19,682 nucleotides of DNA from Candidatus Thorarchaeota archaeon MP11T_1 (GCA_002825515.1 PJET01000128.1:1-19682), one strand, 5' to 3'; counted from the first letter of the stretch, positions 1-7,823 are shown. Translations and numbers: made by a program. Notes: a model not told the origin generated them from the sequence alone.

Positions 1-110
1 TATTCACTTATGAACTATAGCTATGACTAAGTAGTAGTTTAATAATATCTTTAGTTTGTATGTTTAATGCTGCGGAAATATATTCGCCTTGGTTTGCGAG
101 GTTTAAACAA

Positions 111-1220
111 TTGAAAAAAAGAAAACTAAATGGTATTCTAATTGCGTTAGGATTCATTTTTACAATATTTTTTGCTTCTCAGAACGTAATAGCACTTGCA
201 GATGGAATCACTCTATCGGCATACTATACGACTGATACAATAACGATTGATGGAGAAAACTTGGAATCAGCTTGGAATAATGCTGAAGCACTGATTGTTA
301 CAAGCATAGGTGGTTCTGTAATCAATGTTGTATTGAGAGCACTCATAGATGACAGCAATCTCTACATATTTGCGGCATGGAATGACAGTACAATGGACAA
401 CACACGCAAAGGATGGTCGTTTAACGGGTCACATTGGAGCAATGTCGGCGGTAACGAAGATCGCATCGAGTTGGTCTGGAGTCTAGGTTCAACCATAGTG
501 TGCGGTCACAATCCTGGCACAGCTGATCCAATGCTTTTCGATGTTTGGCACTGGAAAGCATCTCGAACAGCGATAGCGGGTTGGGCTGATGATAAATACT
601 GGGATGGTGCTGGCAGACAAAATGATGCAAAAACTGCTGGAGGTTACTCTGATAACTCTGTAGTTGCCCAAGCTGAGAATTCTTCAGTCATCACAACGGC
701 TCTGGGAAATAGCACAAATGTAGTTGCGTTTAGTGATGAAGATCGCCCCTTCTGGGACAATAATGGCGTGGCAATAACTTGGACTGCGGGTGTTAATTCA
801 ACGCCGGTTGGTGACTTCATTAATGGCTACAAGTCTTTACGTCCCACGGGCAGTAGGGGAGATGTAATTGCAGAGTCTGTCCACAATGGCACAGCATGGA
901 ATGTTGAGTTCAAGCGAGCCTTAGACACAGGAAATACTAATGATGATGTTTCATTTGATGCTGGTAGTTCAAATCCATTCTATGTAGCTATCCATAACAA
1001 CTCTGGCGATTCCAGCCACTTCACTGCTGGTGGACTAACTCCGACGACATTTCAGCTAAGTATTCCATCAGGCAGCACTACAACTACTACAACTCCAACA
1101 TCTCCAACAACTCCAACTACTCCTCCGCCTGGCTTTGATCAAACCCTTTTGATTGCAGCTGCGGTTATCGGAATTCTAGTAATTGCGATTGTTGCAGTTA
1201 TCGTCAGACGTGGAAGGTAG
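111..1220 (+). CDS. Surface-anchored EB_dh (ethylbenzene dehydrogenase gamma/DOMON-like) heme-binding domain protein
   Basis: Predicted exported protein with a C-terminal membrane anchor. From a TTG at 111 the N-terminus is a textbook signal peptide (MKKRKLNGILIALGF...), preceded by GAGGT at 98-102 with an 8-nt spacer. An in-frame ATG at 60 would add 17 residues ahead of the signal and has no Shine-Dalgarno sequence, so I prefer 111 (369 residues). The body has the opening ITIDG-x3-ESAW, then LRALIDDSNLYIFAAW, a segment MLFDVWHWKASR and the ending NPFYVAIHNNSGD, all typical of the ethylbenzene-dehydrogenase-related domain that binds b-type heme in DMSO-reductase-family gamma subunits. The tail is a Thr/Pro stalk followed by one membrane helix and VRRGR, so the domain sits outside the cell. 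Many N-x-S/T sequons are present. No molybdopterin or iron-sulfur partner is encoded nearby, so electron-transfer partners are unknown; carbohydrate or ligand binding by the DOMON-like fold is the alternative. Confidence 0.85.
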   Translation: MKKRKLNGILIALGFIFTIFFASQNVIALADGITLSAYYTTDTITIDGENLESAWNNAEALIVTSIGGSVINVVLRALIDDSNLYIFAAWNDSTMDNTRKGWSFNGSHWSNVGGNEDRIELVWSLGSTIVCGHNPGTADPMLFDVWHWKASRTAIAGWADDKYWDGAGRQNDAKTAGGYSDNSVVAQAENSSVITTALGNSTNVVAFSDEDRPFWDNNGVAITWTAGVNSTPVGDFINGYKSLRPTGSRGDVIAESVHNGTAWNVEFKRALDTGNTNDDVSFDAGSSNPFYVAIHNNSGDSSHFTAGGLTPTTFQLSIPSGSTTTTTTPTSPTTPTTPPPGFDQTLLIAAAVIGILVIAIVAVIVRRGR

Positions 1221-1252
1221 AGCCTCTGTCTCTACCTATCCTTTTTTGTTTT
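1215..1252 (+). terminator. Hairpin plus T-run terminator of the EB_dh gene
   Basis: An 8-bp perfect stem (AGGTAGAG at 1215-1222, CTCTACCT at 1230-1237, 7-nt loop) is followed by a pyrimidine/T-rich tract ending TTTTTTGTTTT at 1242-1252. The stop codon TAG of the upstream gene lies inside the left arm. It precedes the 3' end of the convergent ABC permease. The form is that of a factor-independent terminator for the plus strand. Confidence 0.7.
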
Positions 1253-1258
1253 GAAAAT

Positions 1259-3643
1259 CTATGTCATAAGTCGTTCCCGTATGACTACATCAATATCGAT
1301 CCTTCTCAATCGTCTTACTGCTGGTAAAGTTGCTAAGATTGCTGTAAAGATTGTGAGAACACCCACGGTCAAAAACATCATAATGTCAAACGATGGTGCG
1401 TAGAAAGGAATGTATGTTCGCATGAAACTATCTAGCAATCCCGTAAACATAAATCCGAGAGGAACTGATATCACTGTTCCAAAGAAGCTTACTATTATTA
1501 TTTCTAGGAACAAAAGTCTAGACAAGGAGTTTCTTGACCAACCAATTGCTTCAAGCTGTGCAAGTTCAGGTGTTCTCTCACTTGTGCTGATAGACACAAT
1601 ATTCCAAACAACAGCTAGCAAGAGAAGCATTGCCATTGCTGCCATTCCGATTGTTATAGCAGTCCCTTGAGCTTCACTGACCGTTCCGCTTGATGCTTGA
1701 GATTCTGTCATCGAGTTTTCTACATCATCAAGAGCAAAGATTGCATCGGCAACAACATCTGAATCACTATCTGCAGTGATTTTTACAAAAAGACCACTAA
1801 TCATTTCTTGGCCTAGTAGTTCGGTTGCCTTTGTCAATGACATATAGAAGACATTAAGGGGTGAACTTACAATTCCGACAACTGTAAACTCTTCAGCAAT
1901 ACCACCCATTGTCATATTGATAACTTGGTTTAGCTGAATCCCTAACATGTTTAATAAAGTGATATCCACCAATACTTCGTTTTCATTTTCAATGGTGTGA
2001 CCAGACTCTAGATTGAACAAATGCAAGGAACCTGAAGGGTTCAAGCATAGCAAACTAACGAGTTGGTTTCTTTCAGAGATGATGGCTGTGGTCCCCATCT
2101 TCAGATAGGGTTCATATCTATCTACATCATCAACCTGTGCAATCAGATTTTCGATTTGAGATGAGTTTAATGGCTGTTTGAAATCAACGAGTAAATCCCA
2201 TTGTTCGTATTGATTCATGTATGTAGCAATACTGTTATTGAAACCGCCAACAGTTGTTGTCCCTAAAAATGCCACTCCAGCTCCTAGTGAAATACCAATT
2301 ATCATCAATACAGCACGGGTCTTGTTGAGCGACATCGCCCGCGCGACATATTTGAATCCATATCCAGAGACCCCTAATTTAGTGCCCACCTTTTCCAGGA
2401 ATGGCTCACCCACGTATCCCTTTTCCATCATCCATCCACGAATAGCTCGAATTGGTTCGTATCCAGCTATTCTTCGTGTGGGAAAATAGGCGGCAAGTAT
2501 AACAGAACCTGATCCTACTATGAGCGCTATGAGGTATACTATTGGTGATAATGCTGCTGATTGGACCTCCATTGAATATAATGCAAGTGCTGCAGCAATG
2601 AGAGCTTGTCCTCCAGGTTGCCCTAGAGGTATGGCAAGTAATGTAGTCAAAAATCCTATTCCCCCAAGCCAAAGGAGATATGCTCGCTGAATTGATGCAT
2701 TCGAATAGCCTAAAGATTTTGTAATCCCAATAGAACGAGAATTGGACTGGATTATTCTTCCTACAGTAGTATACACAACAAATGAAGCAACTGCAAAGAT
2801 AAGACCAGAGAAGAGAACTATCGCATCATCAGCGACTTCGAATCTTTGAAGTTCAGCACTTCTCAAATCAGAAATGCCCATTGTTGTTACAATTGGGTAT
2901 GGCTCTATCTCCTCTAGGACAGAATTGGAAATTATTGTGTGATTATATCCATCCCCAAAGCGAACGAGTATCTCATTCGCTACATCCTTTTCGCCAACTC
3001 CTGTATAAACAAACTCTTGAACAACTGAAATGTCAATCCAAATCGGAGCTATGGCAGAGAATGTCGCTCTTGATGGTGCGTGTATTAGTTGTTTTGGATT
3101 TCTATGCGGTAGAAGATGTTCGAGAGAATTAACAATTCCAATAACCTCCACCTCAAGTTCAGCACCAAACACGGATACTGTCAATATGGAACCAAGGGAT
3201 AGACCATTTGCATTGGCAAATGACCTCTCAACCAAAGCGGTTCTGTTATTGAGAGGATCTAAGTATGTACCCGCAGATAGAATTAATCGAAAAACATCAG
3301 GAGGTGAATTTGGATCGATTCCATAGATATCTGCAGGATTTTCATCTTGACCGGGGTAACTAATCTCTCCAAATATGTGGTATCTGCTCGTAAAAGCCTC
3401 AATTCCCTCGACATCACCAATCCCTGAGATGTGTTCTCTGGGAACTGCGTAAGCCACAGCCATGAAATCTGGAGATGCATATTCTTCGTAAGTAGCATCT
3501 ATACTGACCCTCATTACTGGGAACATAGCAGAGAAAGCCACATAGCAGAAGACTCCAATGAAGACGAGGGTCATACTACTGAACACTTTTCCCTTCTGAC
3601 CGAAGATTTCTTTCCTCGTCTTCCGTAGAAGCGTTCCAGTCAT
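1259..3643 (-). CDS. ABC transporter permease, two fused FtsX domains (MacB/LolC-LolE type)
   Basis: Integral membrane permease of an ABC exporter or mechanotransmission-type transporter. From ATG 3643 it has 794 residues: a first membrane helix near residues 20-43, an extracellular domain to about 270, three helices (about 275-300, 322-345, 365-388) closing an FtsX-like half, then a repeat of the same plan: helix near 440-463, a second extracellular domain, and three C-terminal helices (about 675-700, 715-742, 757-780). This 1+3, 1+3 layout is that of duplicated FtsX permeases. The start is set by AGGAGG at 3651-3656, 7 nt before ATG 3643; a TTG at 3649 is only 1 nt from it and is unlikely. 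The gene begins 2 nt after the stop codon of the ATPase gene, so its ribosome binding site lies inside the ATPase coding end and translation is probably coupled. The substrate cannot be read from sequence; lipoprotein, lipid or peptide export are family possibilities. Confidence 0.92.
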   Translation of the reverse strand: MTGTLLRKTRKEIFGQKGKVFSSMTLVFIGVFCYVAFSAMFPVMRVSIDATYEEYASPDFMAVAYAVPREHISGIGDVEGIEAFTSRYHIFGEISYPGQDENPADIYGIDPNSPPDVFRLILSAGTYLDPLNNRTALVERSFANANGLSLGSILTVSVFGAELEVEVIGIVNSLEHLLPHRNPKQLIHAPSRATFSAIAPIWIDISVVQEFVYTGVGEKDVANEILVRFGDGYNHTIISNSVLEEIEPYPIVTTMGISDLRSAELQRFEVADDAIVLFSGLIFAVASFVVYTTVGRIIQSNSRSIGITKSLGYSNASIQRAYLLWLGGIGFLTTLLAIPLGQPGGQALIAAALALYSMEVQSAALSPIVYLIALIVGSGSVILAAYFPTRRIAGYEPIRAIRGWMMEKGYVGEPFLEKVGTKLGVSGYGFKYVARAMSLNKTRAVLMIIGISLGAGVAFLGTTTVGGFNNSIATYMNQYEQWDLLVDFKQPLNSSQIENLIAQVDDVDRYEPYLKMGTTAIISERNQLVSLLCLNPSGSLHLFNLESGHTIENENEVLVDITLLNMLGIQLNQVINMTMGGIAEEFTVVGIVSSPLNVFYMSLTKATELLGQEMISGLFVKITADSDSDVVADAIFALDDVENSMTESQASSGTVSEAQGTAITIGMAAMAMLLLLAVVWNIVSISTSERTPELAQLEAIGWSRNSLSRLLFLEIIIVSFFGTVISVPLGFMFTGLLDSFMRTYIPFYAPSFDIMMFLTVGVLTIFTAILATLPAVRRLRRIDIDVVIRERLMT

Positions 3644-3645
3644 AT

Positions 3646-4353
3646 TCAATCCTCCTGCGCTGACTCGGAAATTCCATAAACCATCCCAGATCTCAAAAAG
3701 ACAGATCGATCAGCTACTTTGGAAACTGATGTTTGATGAGTGACGGCGATTATTGTAGTGCCCGTCTTCTTGTTGAGGTTTCTAAGCAAGTTCCAGATGA
3801 CCTCTGAAGTTTCAGCATCCAAATTTCCGGTTGGCTCATCAAGAACAAGAATTGGAGGTTCTTTTGCAAGGCCTCTAGCAATGGCAACTCTCTGTTGCTC
3901 TCCACCACTCATTTGCGATGGATAGTTGTTAGCTTTGTCAGGTATCCCAACCAAATTTAGATAGTGTAGAGCACGCTCGCGTAGTTCTTTCTTGTCTTTG
4001 ATTTCCATCGCAATTCCAATCTCAATATTCTCCACAGCAGTGAGGGTTGGAAAGAGATTGTAAAATTGAAAGACTAACCCTGTACTTTTTCGCCTGAAGT
4101 ATGTTCTTTCGTCTCTGTTCATACTAGATATGTCTATTCCAGAAACTAGTACACGTCCAGAAGTGGGAACGTCCAGTGCAGCAATCATGTTAAGCAGGGT
4201 GGTCTTGCCCGATCCCGATTGACCTAGAATAGCAATGAACTCTCCTTCCCTTATTTCAAGATTCACTCCACGAAGAGCATTTACAATAGTTTCTCCCAGA
4301 GTATAGTCCTTTTTCAGGTCTTCAATCCGCACCAAAGGCGTTAAAGTTGCCAT
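3646..4353 (-). CDS. ABC transporter ATP-binding protein, LolD/MacB-N family
   Basis: Cytoplasmic ATPase that powers the permease encoded immediately downstream. From ATG 4353 it has 235 residues, the normal size for LolD-like ATPases. Visible motifs: Walker [10 protein letters not shown] (44-52), Q-loop FQFYNLFPT around Q96, signature MSGGEQQR (148-155), Walker B ILVLDEPT (168-175) with catalytic E173, D-loop GNLD, and H-loop H206. [15 protein letters not shown] is characteristic of the LolD/MacB/FtsE branch that partners FtsX-type permeases. The start is chosen because GGTGAT (4358-4363) lies a few bases upstream and [13 protein letters not shown] fits the family N-terminus; a longer in-frame reading to 4416 adds 21 unlikely residues. 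A TATA-like TCATATAG on the minus strand at 4391-4398 would give a leader of about 16 nt carrying the ribosome binding site. It is divergent from the winged-helix regulator gene, the likely controller. Confidence 0.95.
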   Translation of the reverse strand: MATLTPLVRIEDLKKDYTLGETIVNALRGVNLEIREGEFIAILGQSGSGKTTLLNMIAALDVPTSGRVLVSGIDISSMNRDERTYFRRKSTGLVFQFYNLFPTLTAVENIEIGIAMEIKDKKELRERALHYLNLVGIPDKANNYPSQMSGGEQQRVAIARGLAKEPPILVLDEPTGNLDAETSEVIWNLLRNLNKKTGTTIIAVTHQTSVSKVADRSVFLRSGMVYGISESAQED

Positions 4354-4439
4354 TTTAATCACCGAATTCAATGGAGATATTGTAACAAATCTATATGAAC
4401 TGGAGCGAAAACGCATCCAGAAGAGTATAGGGAAACAGT

Positions 4440-4471
4440 TTCTTTACGCTGATGTAATAGTACATAAAGAA
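4440..4471. promoter_or_regulatory. Inverted repeats between divergent regulator and ABC operon (candidate operator)
   Basis: Two nested inverted repeats occupy the intergenic space between the ABC ATPase and the winged-helix gene: TTCTTTA (4440-4446) with TAAAGAA (4465-4471), and ATGTA (4452-4456) with TACAT (4461-4465) around a 4-base centre. The right arm overlaps an AT-rich candidate TATA element (ACATAAAG, 4462-4469) about 38 nt before the regulator ATG. Location between a winged-helix gene and its divergent neighbour suggests autoregulation and control of the transporter; this is inference. Confidence 0.4.
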
Positions 4472-4503
4472 CATTTTACCTATATGAAGCCGGGACTAAA
4501 CTC

Positions 4504-5091
4504 ATGAATCTTGTTGCAGTTTCCAAGGCTCTTTCCAATCCAACTAGAGTCAAGCTTCTAGACTATTTATTGGAGAAACGTATGGTGAACAAGGGAGATT
4601 TGATGGCAGAAATGGGACTTGAAAGAGCAGCCTTGGACCACCATTTGAAACCGCTCATTGAAGCTGGTCTCATACAGACAATGGATGTAGTAATTGACCG
4701 AATTAAGAACTGCCTATGTTTTCCTCTTTTTTCAGTTTCAATTGAAAGTAAGCCAGAGATTGTCTCTTCAGTGGTTAGAAACGTCATTGGTGAAGAAATA
4801 GAGAGCGACATAAATCATGATGAGATACAAGAGAAAGCTCAGAGAGAGGTGGAAAAAGGAAATCTCGAACAAGTAGATGCTATAGCTATTGTTCGTACTC
4901 TTTTTGAGCATAGAGGACGCGGAACCAAGAATTTGTGCTCTGTCTGTGGTAGGATAAAGAAGATGATGGATCTATCACTTTGCGACCATTGCTTCAGACC
5001 TGTCTGTTCAAGTTGCAAACGAATGATTGAGAAGGAACAAAAAGGAAGAGAACTTCTATGTGATCGGTGTCTTTCACAGTTATTCGGTTAG
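4504..5091 (+). CDS. Winged-helix (ArsR-like) transcriptional regulator with C-terminal eight-cysteine FYVE/RING-like zinc finger
   Basis: Predicted DNA-binding regulator, 195 residues. Residues about 3-75 form an ArsR-type winged helix: ALSNPTRVKLLDYLLEKR, then the recognition region GLERAALDHHLKPLIEAGLI and a wing ending in FPLF. A helical linker follows (about 80-140). The C-terminus holds eight cysteines at 145, 148, 160, 163, 168, 171, 186 and 189, that is C-x2-C-x11-C-x2-C-x4-C-x2-C-x14-C-x2-C, which should bind two zinc ions in a cross-brace. The spacing closely resembles FYVE-type fingers, but the basic (R/K)HHCR signature needed for phosphoinositide binding is absent, so this is called by metal-site geometry only. 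It is divergent from the ABC transporter operon with inverted repeats between them, so it probably regulates the transporter and itself. No strong ribosome binding site precedes the ATG; the start is chosen because it opens directly into the winged-helix fold. Confidence 0.88.
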   Translation: MNLVAVSKALSNPTRVKLLDYLLEKRMVNKGDLMAEMGLERAALDHHLKPLIEAGLIQTMDVVIDRIKNCLCFPLFSVSIESKPEIVSSVVRNVIGEEIESDINHDEIQEKAQREVEKGNLEQVDAIAIVRTLFEHRGRGTKNLCSVCGRIKKMMDLSLCDHCFRPVCSSCKRMIEKEQKGRELLCDRCLSQLFG

Positions 5092-5139
5092 TGATGCAGA
5101 TTTATGGTTTCTTTTAAAGAAAGATTGAAAGAATTATGA

Positions 5140-5167
5140 GAGTTGGCGAAGTCAAACTAGCCAACTC
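5140..5167. terminator. Bidirectional stem-loop between convergent genes
   Basis: A perfect 8-bp stem (GAGTTGGC 5140-5147, GCCAACTC 5160-5167, 12-nt loop) lies between the 3' ends of the winged-helix gene (plus) and the metallo-beta-lactamase-fold gene (minus). On the plus strand it is followed by a short ATTTT stretch; on the minus strand by a T-rich run (complement of 5110-5130). It fits a shared terminator for the convergent pair, although the T-runs are not strong. Confidence 0.5.
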
Positions 5168-5185
5168 ATCATTTTGGTTTGCAGT

Positions 5186-5983
5186 TTACACCTCAAATGT
5201 GTATGATTCAAAGTGTTTTACCCAGATTGAAATGCAGTCAGAACAGTCCTCAATATCATCAGCATTAGCACCAACAAAGAGTTCGGCATCCAAATCTGTT
5301 GTGTGGATAGGTATGAAATATCTAGGTTGTAATTTTGATATCGCATCGACAACTTCAGGACCAGTCATTGTCTGACATCCAGGACCGAGAGGAAGCAGAA
5401 CCACATCCATTTGACCTGTTATCTGCTCGTATTCAGCGATATTTTTGGAATCGCCTGCATGAAAAATCTTGAATCCATTGATATCAACAATGTATCCAGT
5501 CCAGTTAGCTTCAGGAGGATGACTTGCATACCTGACACCGTCAATCCATTGTTCAGTGTACATATAGTAGGCCGTAATATTGATTCCTCCTACTTGAACA
5601 CTGTCAAGAGGGTTAACACCAACACCATCATGTAATGCAATTTCTGTTGACATATTGTTGGGAAATATATTCACAGTTGATGTCTTCTGAAGCATTTCAA
5701 TACAGGCACTTTCGTAATGGTCGCCATGAGGATGTGTGATCAGAATTGCATCGGCGGGGAGCGATGAGTAATCAGATGACAAACTGATAGGATCAATGTA
5801 GATTCGCACACCATCAGCTTCAATCAACACTCCAGCATTGTCAAGAACAGTAAGAATTATGGAAGAATCCTCGGGAGATGATGGAGAGTTTATGAGTGTA
5901 TAACCAGCAAAAGCTCCTATCCCCATGACAGCAATCAAGATTACAATAATAGCAATGGTTTGGGGTTTACTTGAAGGACTCAT
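5186..5983 (-). CDS. Membrane-anchored metallo-beta-lactamase-fold hydrolase, UlaG-like (paralog A)
   Basis: Predicted metal-dependent hydrolase tethered outside the cell, 265 residues. An uncleaved signal anchor spans about residues 8-30, then the fold opens with VLDNAGVLIEADGVRIYIDP, typical of the Lactamase_B_3/UlaG group. The metal motif HxHxDH is intact as HPHGDH at 84-89; the later GDS (FHAGDS) and the third histidine in RYFIPIH are also present. N-linked sequons (NMS, NIT, NWT) support an extracellular body. The substrate is unknown; UlaG relatives act on lactones or phosphate esters. A CTTAAAT box on the minus strand at 6011-6017, 31 nt before the ATG, and the absence of a Shine-Dalgarno sequence suggest a leaderless mRNA. 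A closely similar paralog lies about 2.1 kb away on the same strand (8109-8867); the pair probably arose by duplication, with other genes now between them. Confidence 0.9.
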   Translation of the reverse strand: MSPSSKPQTIAIIVILIAVMGIGAFAGYTLINSPSSPEDSSIILTVLDNAGVLIEADGVRIYIDPISLSSDYSSLPADAILITHPHGDHYESACIEMLQKTSTVNIFPNNMSTEIALHDGVGVNPLDSVQVGGINITAYYMYTEQWIDGVRYASHPPEANWTGYIVDINGFKIFHAGDSKNIAEYEQITGQMDVVLLPLGPGCQTMTGPEVVDAISKLQPRYFIPIHTTDLDAELFVGANADDIEDCSDCISIWVKHFESYTFEV

Positions 5984-6010
5984 GTTTCCAAATGAGATAT
6001 GATGCGTTGT

Positions 6011-6017
6011 ATTTAAG
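6011..6017 (-). promoter_or_regulatory. TATA-like box CTTAAAT of MBL paralog A
   Basis: CTTAAAT centred 31 nt upstream of the ATG at 5983. With the usual archaeal TATA-to-start distance of about 26 nt the transcript would begin within about 5 nt of the ATG, which fits the lack of a ribosome binding site. The same box at the same distance occurs before MBL paralog B and the LeuRS gene. Confidence 0.5.
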
Positions 6018-6080
6018 ATAAGGTTCTAAGCAGCTTCTTACCCTTTAGGCAGATTTGCACACATCTAATGCCTATCTTTG

Positions 6081-6092
6081 TGATCGCGATCA
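6081..6092. promoter_or_regulatory. 12-bp perfect palindrome upstream of the TPR gene
   Basis: TGATCGCGATCA is a perfect 12-bp palindrome whose right end is 22 nt before the TPR gene ATG. If that gene is leaderless, this is where the core promoter would be, so a protein bound here would block transcription. A few such palindromes are expected by chance in 20 kb, so the claim is weak. Confidence 0.25.
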
Positions 6093-6114
6093 GTGAAGAC
6101 CAATCACCAGGCTT

Positions 6115-6483
6115 ATGACGGGAAAGGGTACCGATTTAATTGAGTGTCAGATGAATGCTAATGAAGCCTTTGAACGTGGAAGACAAGAGATGGAATCAGG
6201 TAGACTTGAGAAGGCAATAGAAGCTTTCGATGAATCAGCGAGTCTTTCACCCTCATCCTTCGACACATGGTGGGCATTAGCAAGCGCGTGCAATCTATTC
6301 GGCACACAACTAGAGGCGGAGGGAGATTACAAACGGGCCAATATGTACAAGGTAAAAGCAGCTTATTCCTTTGACAGAGCCACTAGGGCAGAACCAACCA
6401 ATCCGAGAGCAGACAAAGCAAAAGCGTACGCTCAAACAATTCGAGATGCCCAAGCACGTAAAAAGGAACAGGGATATTTCTAG
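6115..6483 (+). CDS. Small TPR-repeat protein
   Basis: A 122-residue soluble, helical protein with tetratricopeptide features. One clear TPR runs from about residue 16 to 49 (AFERGRQEMESGRLEKAIEAF ending in LSP, with the canonical small and aromatic positions). A second, degenerate repeat follows (DTWWALASACNLFGTQLEAE then KAAYSFDRATRAEPTNP), and the tail is a charged helix ending in QARKKEQGYF. Such proteins usually scaffold protein-protein contacts; no enzymatic motif or membrane segment is visible. It stands alone on the plus strand, divergent from MBL paralog A and convergent with a small membrane-protein gene only 15 nt away. No ribosome binding site precedes the ATG at 6115; an internal ATG at 6151 is an alternative start but would trim the helix leading into the first repeat. 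Confidence 0.85.
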   Translation: MTGKGTDLIECQMNANEAFERGRQEMESGRLEKAIEAFDESASLSPSSFDTWWALASACNLFGTQLEAEGDYKRANMYKVKAAYSFDRATRAEPTNPRADKAKAYAQTIRDAQARKKEQGYF

Positions 6484-6498
6484 TCAGACTTCTTGGCT

Positions 6499-6762
6499 TC
6501 AAATCAGATCTAAATCGCTATCAAACTCTGGTTGAGGTACGACTTCAAACACTATTGTTTCATCTGTCTTTGGAGGACCCCAAGTTTCTTCTTCTAGAAC
6601 TGGCACAGGATAGGATAGACCCTTTCTGAGCATGAGCACTCCTATCAAAGAGATGAGTGCACAGATCATCAGAGAAACTGGAAATCCAATGATAATCTTG
6701 GCAATTCGAATGATGCGCTCATTGTCTTCACTGAAACCATAGAATGAAGCAATCCGACCCAT
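6499..6762 (-). CDS. Small single-span membrane protein, unknown function
   Basis: An 87-residue protein I do not recognise. Residues about 22-46 form one strong membrane helix (AKIIIGFPVSLMICALISLI then GVLML), preceded by a short basic/acidic N-terminus and followed by an acidic, proline-rich tail (about 50-87) ending in DSDLDLI. By charge distribution the orientation is uncertain. AGGTAGGG lies just before the ATG and could act as a ribosome binding site. It follows the luciferase-like oxidoreductase gene on the same strand after a 63-nt gap, so co-transcription is possible, but the T-rich stretch within that gap may instead end the first transcript or contain a TATA element (TTTTAAC, near 6797-6803). 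Its 3' end faces the TPR gene. Confidence 0.65.
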   Translation of the reverse strand: MGRIASFYGFSEDNERIIRIAKIIIGFPVSLMICALISLIGVLMLRKGLSYPVPVLEEETWGPPKTDETIVFEVVPQPEFDSDLDLI

Positions 6763-6825
6763 TATCCCTACCTAACAATGCACAATTACATGCTTTGTTA
6801 AAAGAGTATTTACAGAATTGACCCG

Positions 6826-7677
6826 TCAAATTTCAGGTGGTCCAGCCTTTATCCTTTCTCGAAGTTCATCAACTTCTGCCCGGAGTCCATGTATATCTTC
6901 AAGGAACCATGTAGCACCAGCTTGAATCCATGATTCAATCCTTTCTCGATCTATTGCGGAATCATTTCCAGTTGTTTCACCACAGATTATAACATCGTAG
7001 TTTGTAAGATCTTTTCTCTCGAACCGGATGATTTCGAGGACATCATCAAGAAGTTTAGGAGTGACTGGTTCAGGCCATTTTGAATGGACCGGAGCTACAC
7101 CATCATAATGAGCCGCTCTTCTGAATGGTGCCTTATTTGGTACTCCTCCACCAACCCATATCGGGATTCTGGGTTCTTGCTTTGGTTTGGGCAAGAATGT
7201 CATCTCTTCCAATTGATAGTGCTGTCCCTTGTAGGAGAAGGGTTTGCCAGACCAAAGCCCAGTTATTATATCTAGACTCTCATCCAATTTCTGAGCACGT
7301 ATCTTTGCGTCACTCGCTTCGCCAAAATAATCAAACTCGACATCTGGTGGTGCACCAATTCCAACACCTAGAACTAGTCGACCGTTTGAGAGATAATCGA
7401 GAGATACAGCCTCTCTAGCGACTTTCCATGGTCTACGACGGGGTAGAGGTGTGATTAGTGGTCCAAGTCGTATCTTGTTAGTTTGACATGCTACTGCTGA
7501 TAGTGCAATCCAAGGGTCGACAAATTTCGTAACCATATCTTCTTGCTTGAAAACCAGCAGATGGTCCCAAAGGAAGAATGCTTCCCACCCAGCAGCTTCG
7601 ACATCAATTGCAATATCGACAAGAAGGTCAATATCACCAAACCATCCAAAGTTAGGGATGTTGATTCCATACTTCAT
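6826..7677 (-). CDS. Luciferase-like (LLM) flavin/F420-dependent oxidoreductase
   Basis: A 283-residue TIM-barrel oxidoreductase of the bacterial luciferase-like superfamily. Supporting segments: N-terminal MKYGINIPNFGWFGD, AAGWEAFFLWDHLL, the TNKIRLGPLITPLPRRRPWK strand-loop, LDYLSNGRLVLGVGIGAP and PIWVGGGVPNKAPFRRAAHY; all match LLM enzymes, which in archaea commonly use coenzyme F420, though FMN cannot be excluded. The substrate is unknown. Two ATGs are in frame, at 7683 and 7677: GAGGT sits immediately before the first and 6 nt before the second, so 7677 is preferred, and MKYGINIP is the usual family start. It is slightly short for the family and seems complete. It is divergent from a small membrane protein gene and may share a transcript with the 87-residue membrane protein gene downstream. 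Confidence 0.9.
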   Translation of the reverse strand: MKYGINIPNFGWFGDIDLLVDIAIDVEAAGWEAFFLWDHLLVFKQEDMVTKFVDPWIALSAVACQTNKIRLGPLITPLPRRRPWKVAREAVSLDYLSNGRLVLGVGIGAPPDVEFDYFGEASDAKIRAQKLDESLDIITGLWSGKPFSYKGQHYQLEEMTFLPKPKQEPRIPIWVGGGVPNKAPFRRAAHYDGVAPVHSKWPEPVTPKLLDDVLEIIRFERKDLTNYDVIICGETTGNDSAIDRERIESWIQAGATWFLEDIHGLRAEVDELRERIKAGPPEI

Positions 7678-7823
7678 CTTCATACCTCGAGGATTGATTC
7701 GAGATACTTTCTAGGATAAGGAATCTTTACTCGGGAATCAAGAGTTAGGTGAGATGTCCAAATTCTTGCTCTGACCGATTGAATAATTCCGCCTCTTGGT
7801 TATAGATTCATTCGGTGCGTAGA

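Noticed and set aside
4417..4503. N-terminal extension of the ABC ATPase to 4416
   Set aside because: The extra 21 residues do not match the family and a ribosome binding site precedes the ATG at 4353.
5113..5128. TTTCTTTTAAAGAAA palindrome after the winged-helix gene
   Set aside because: The centre has only one base, so it cannot form a hairpin; the nearby 5140-5167 stem is the better terminator.
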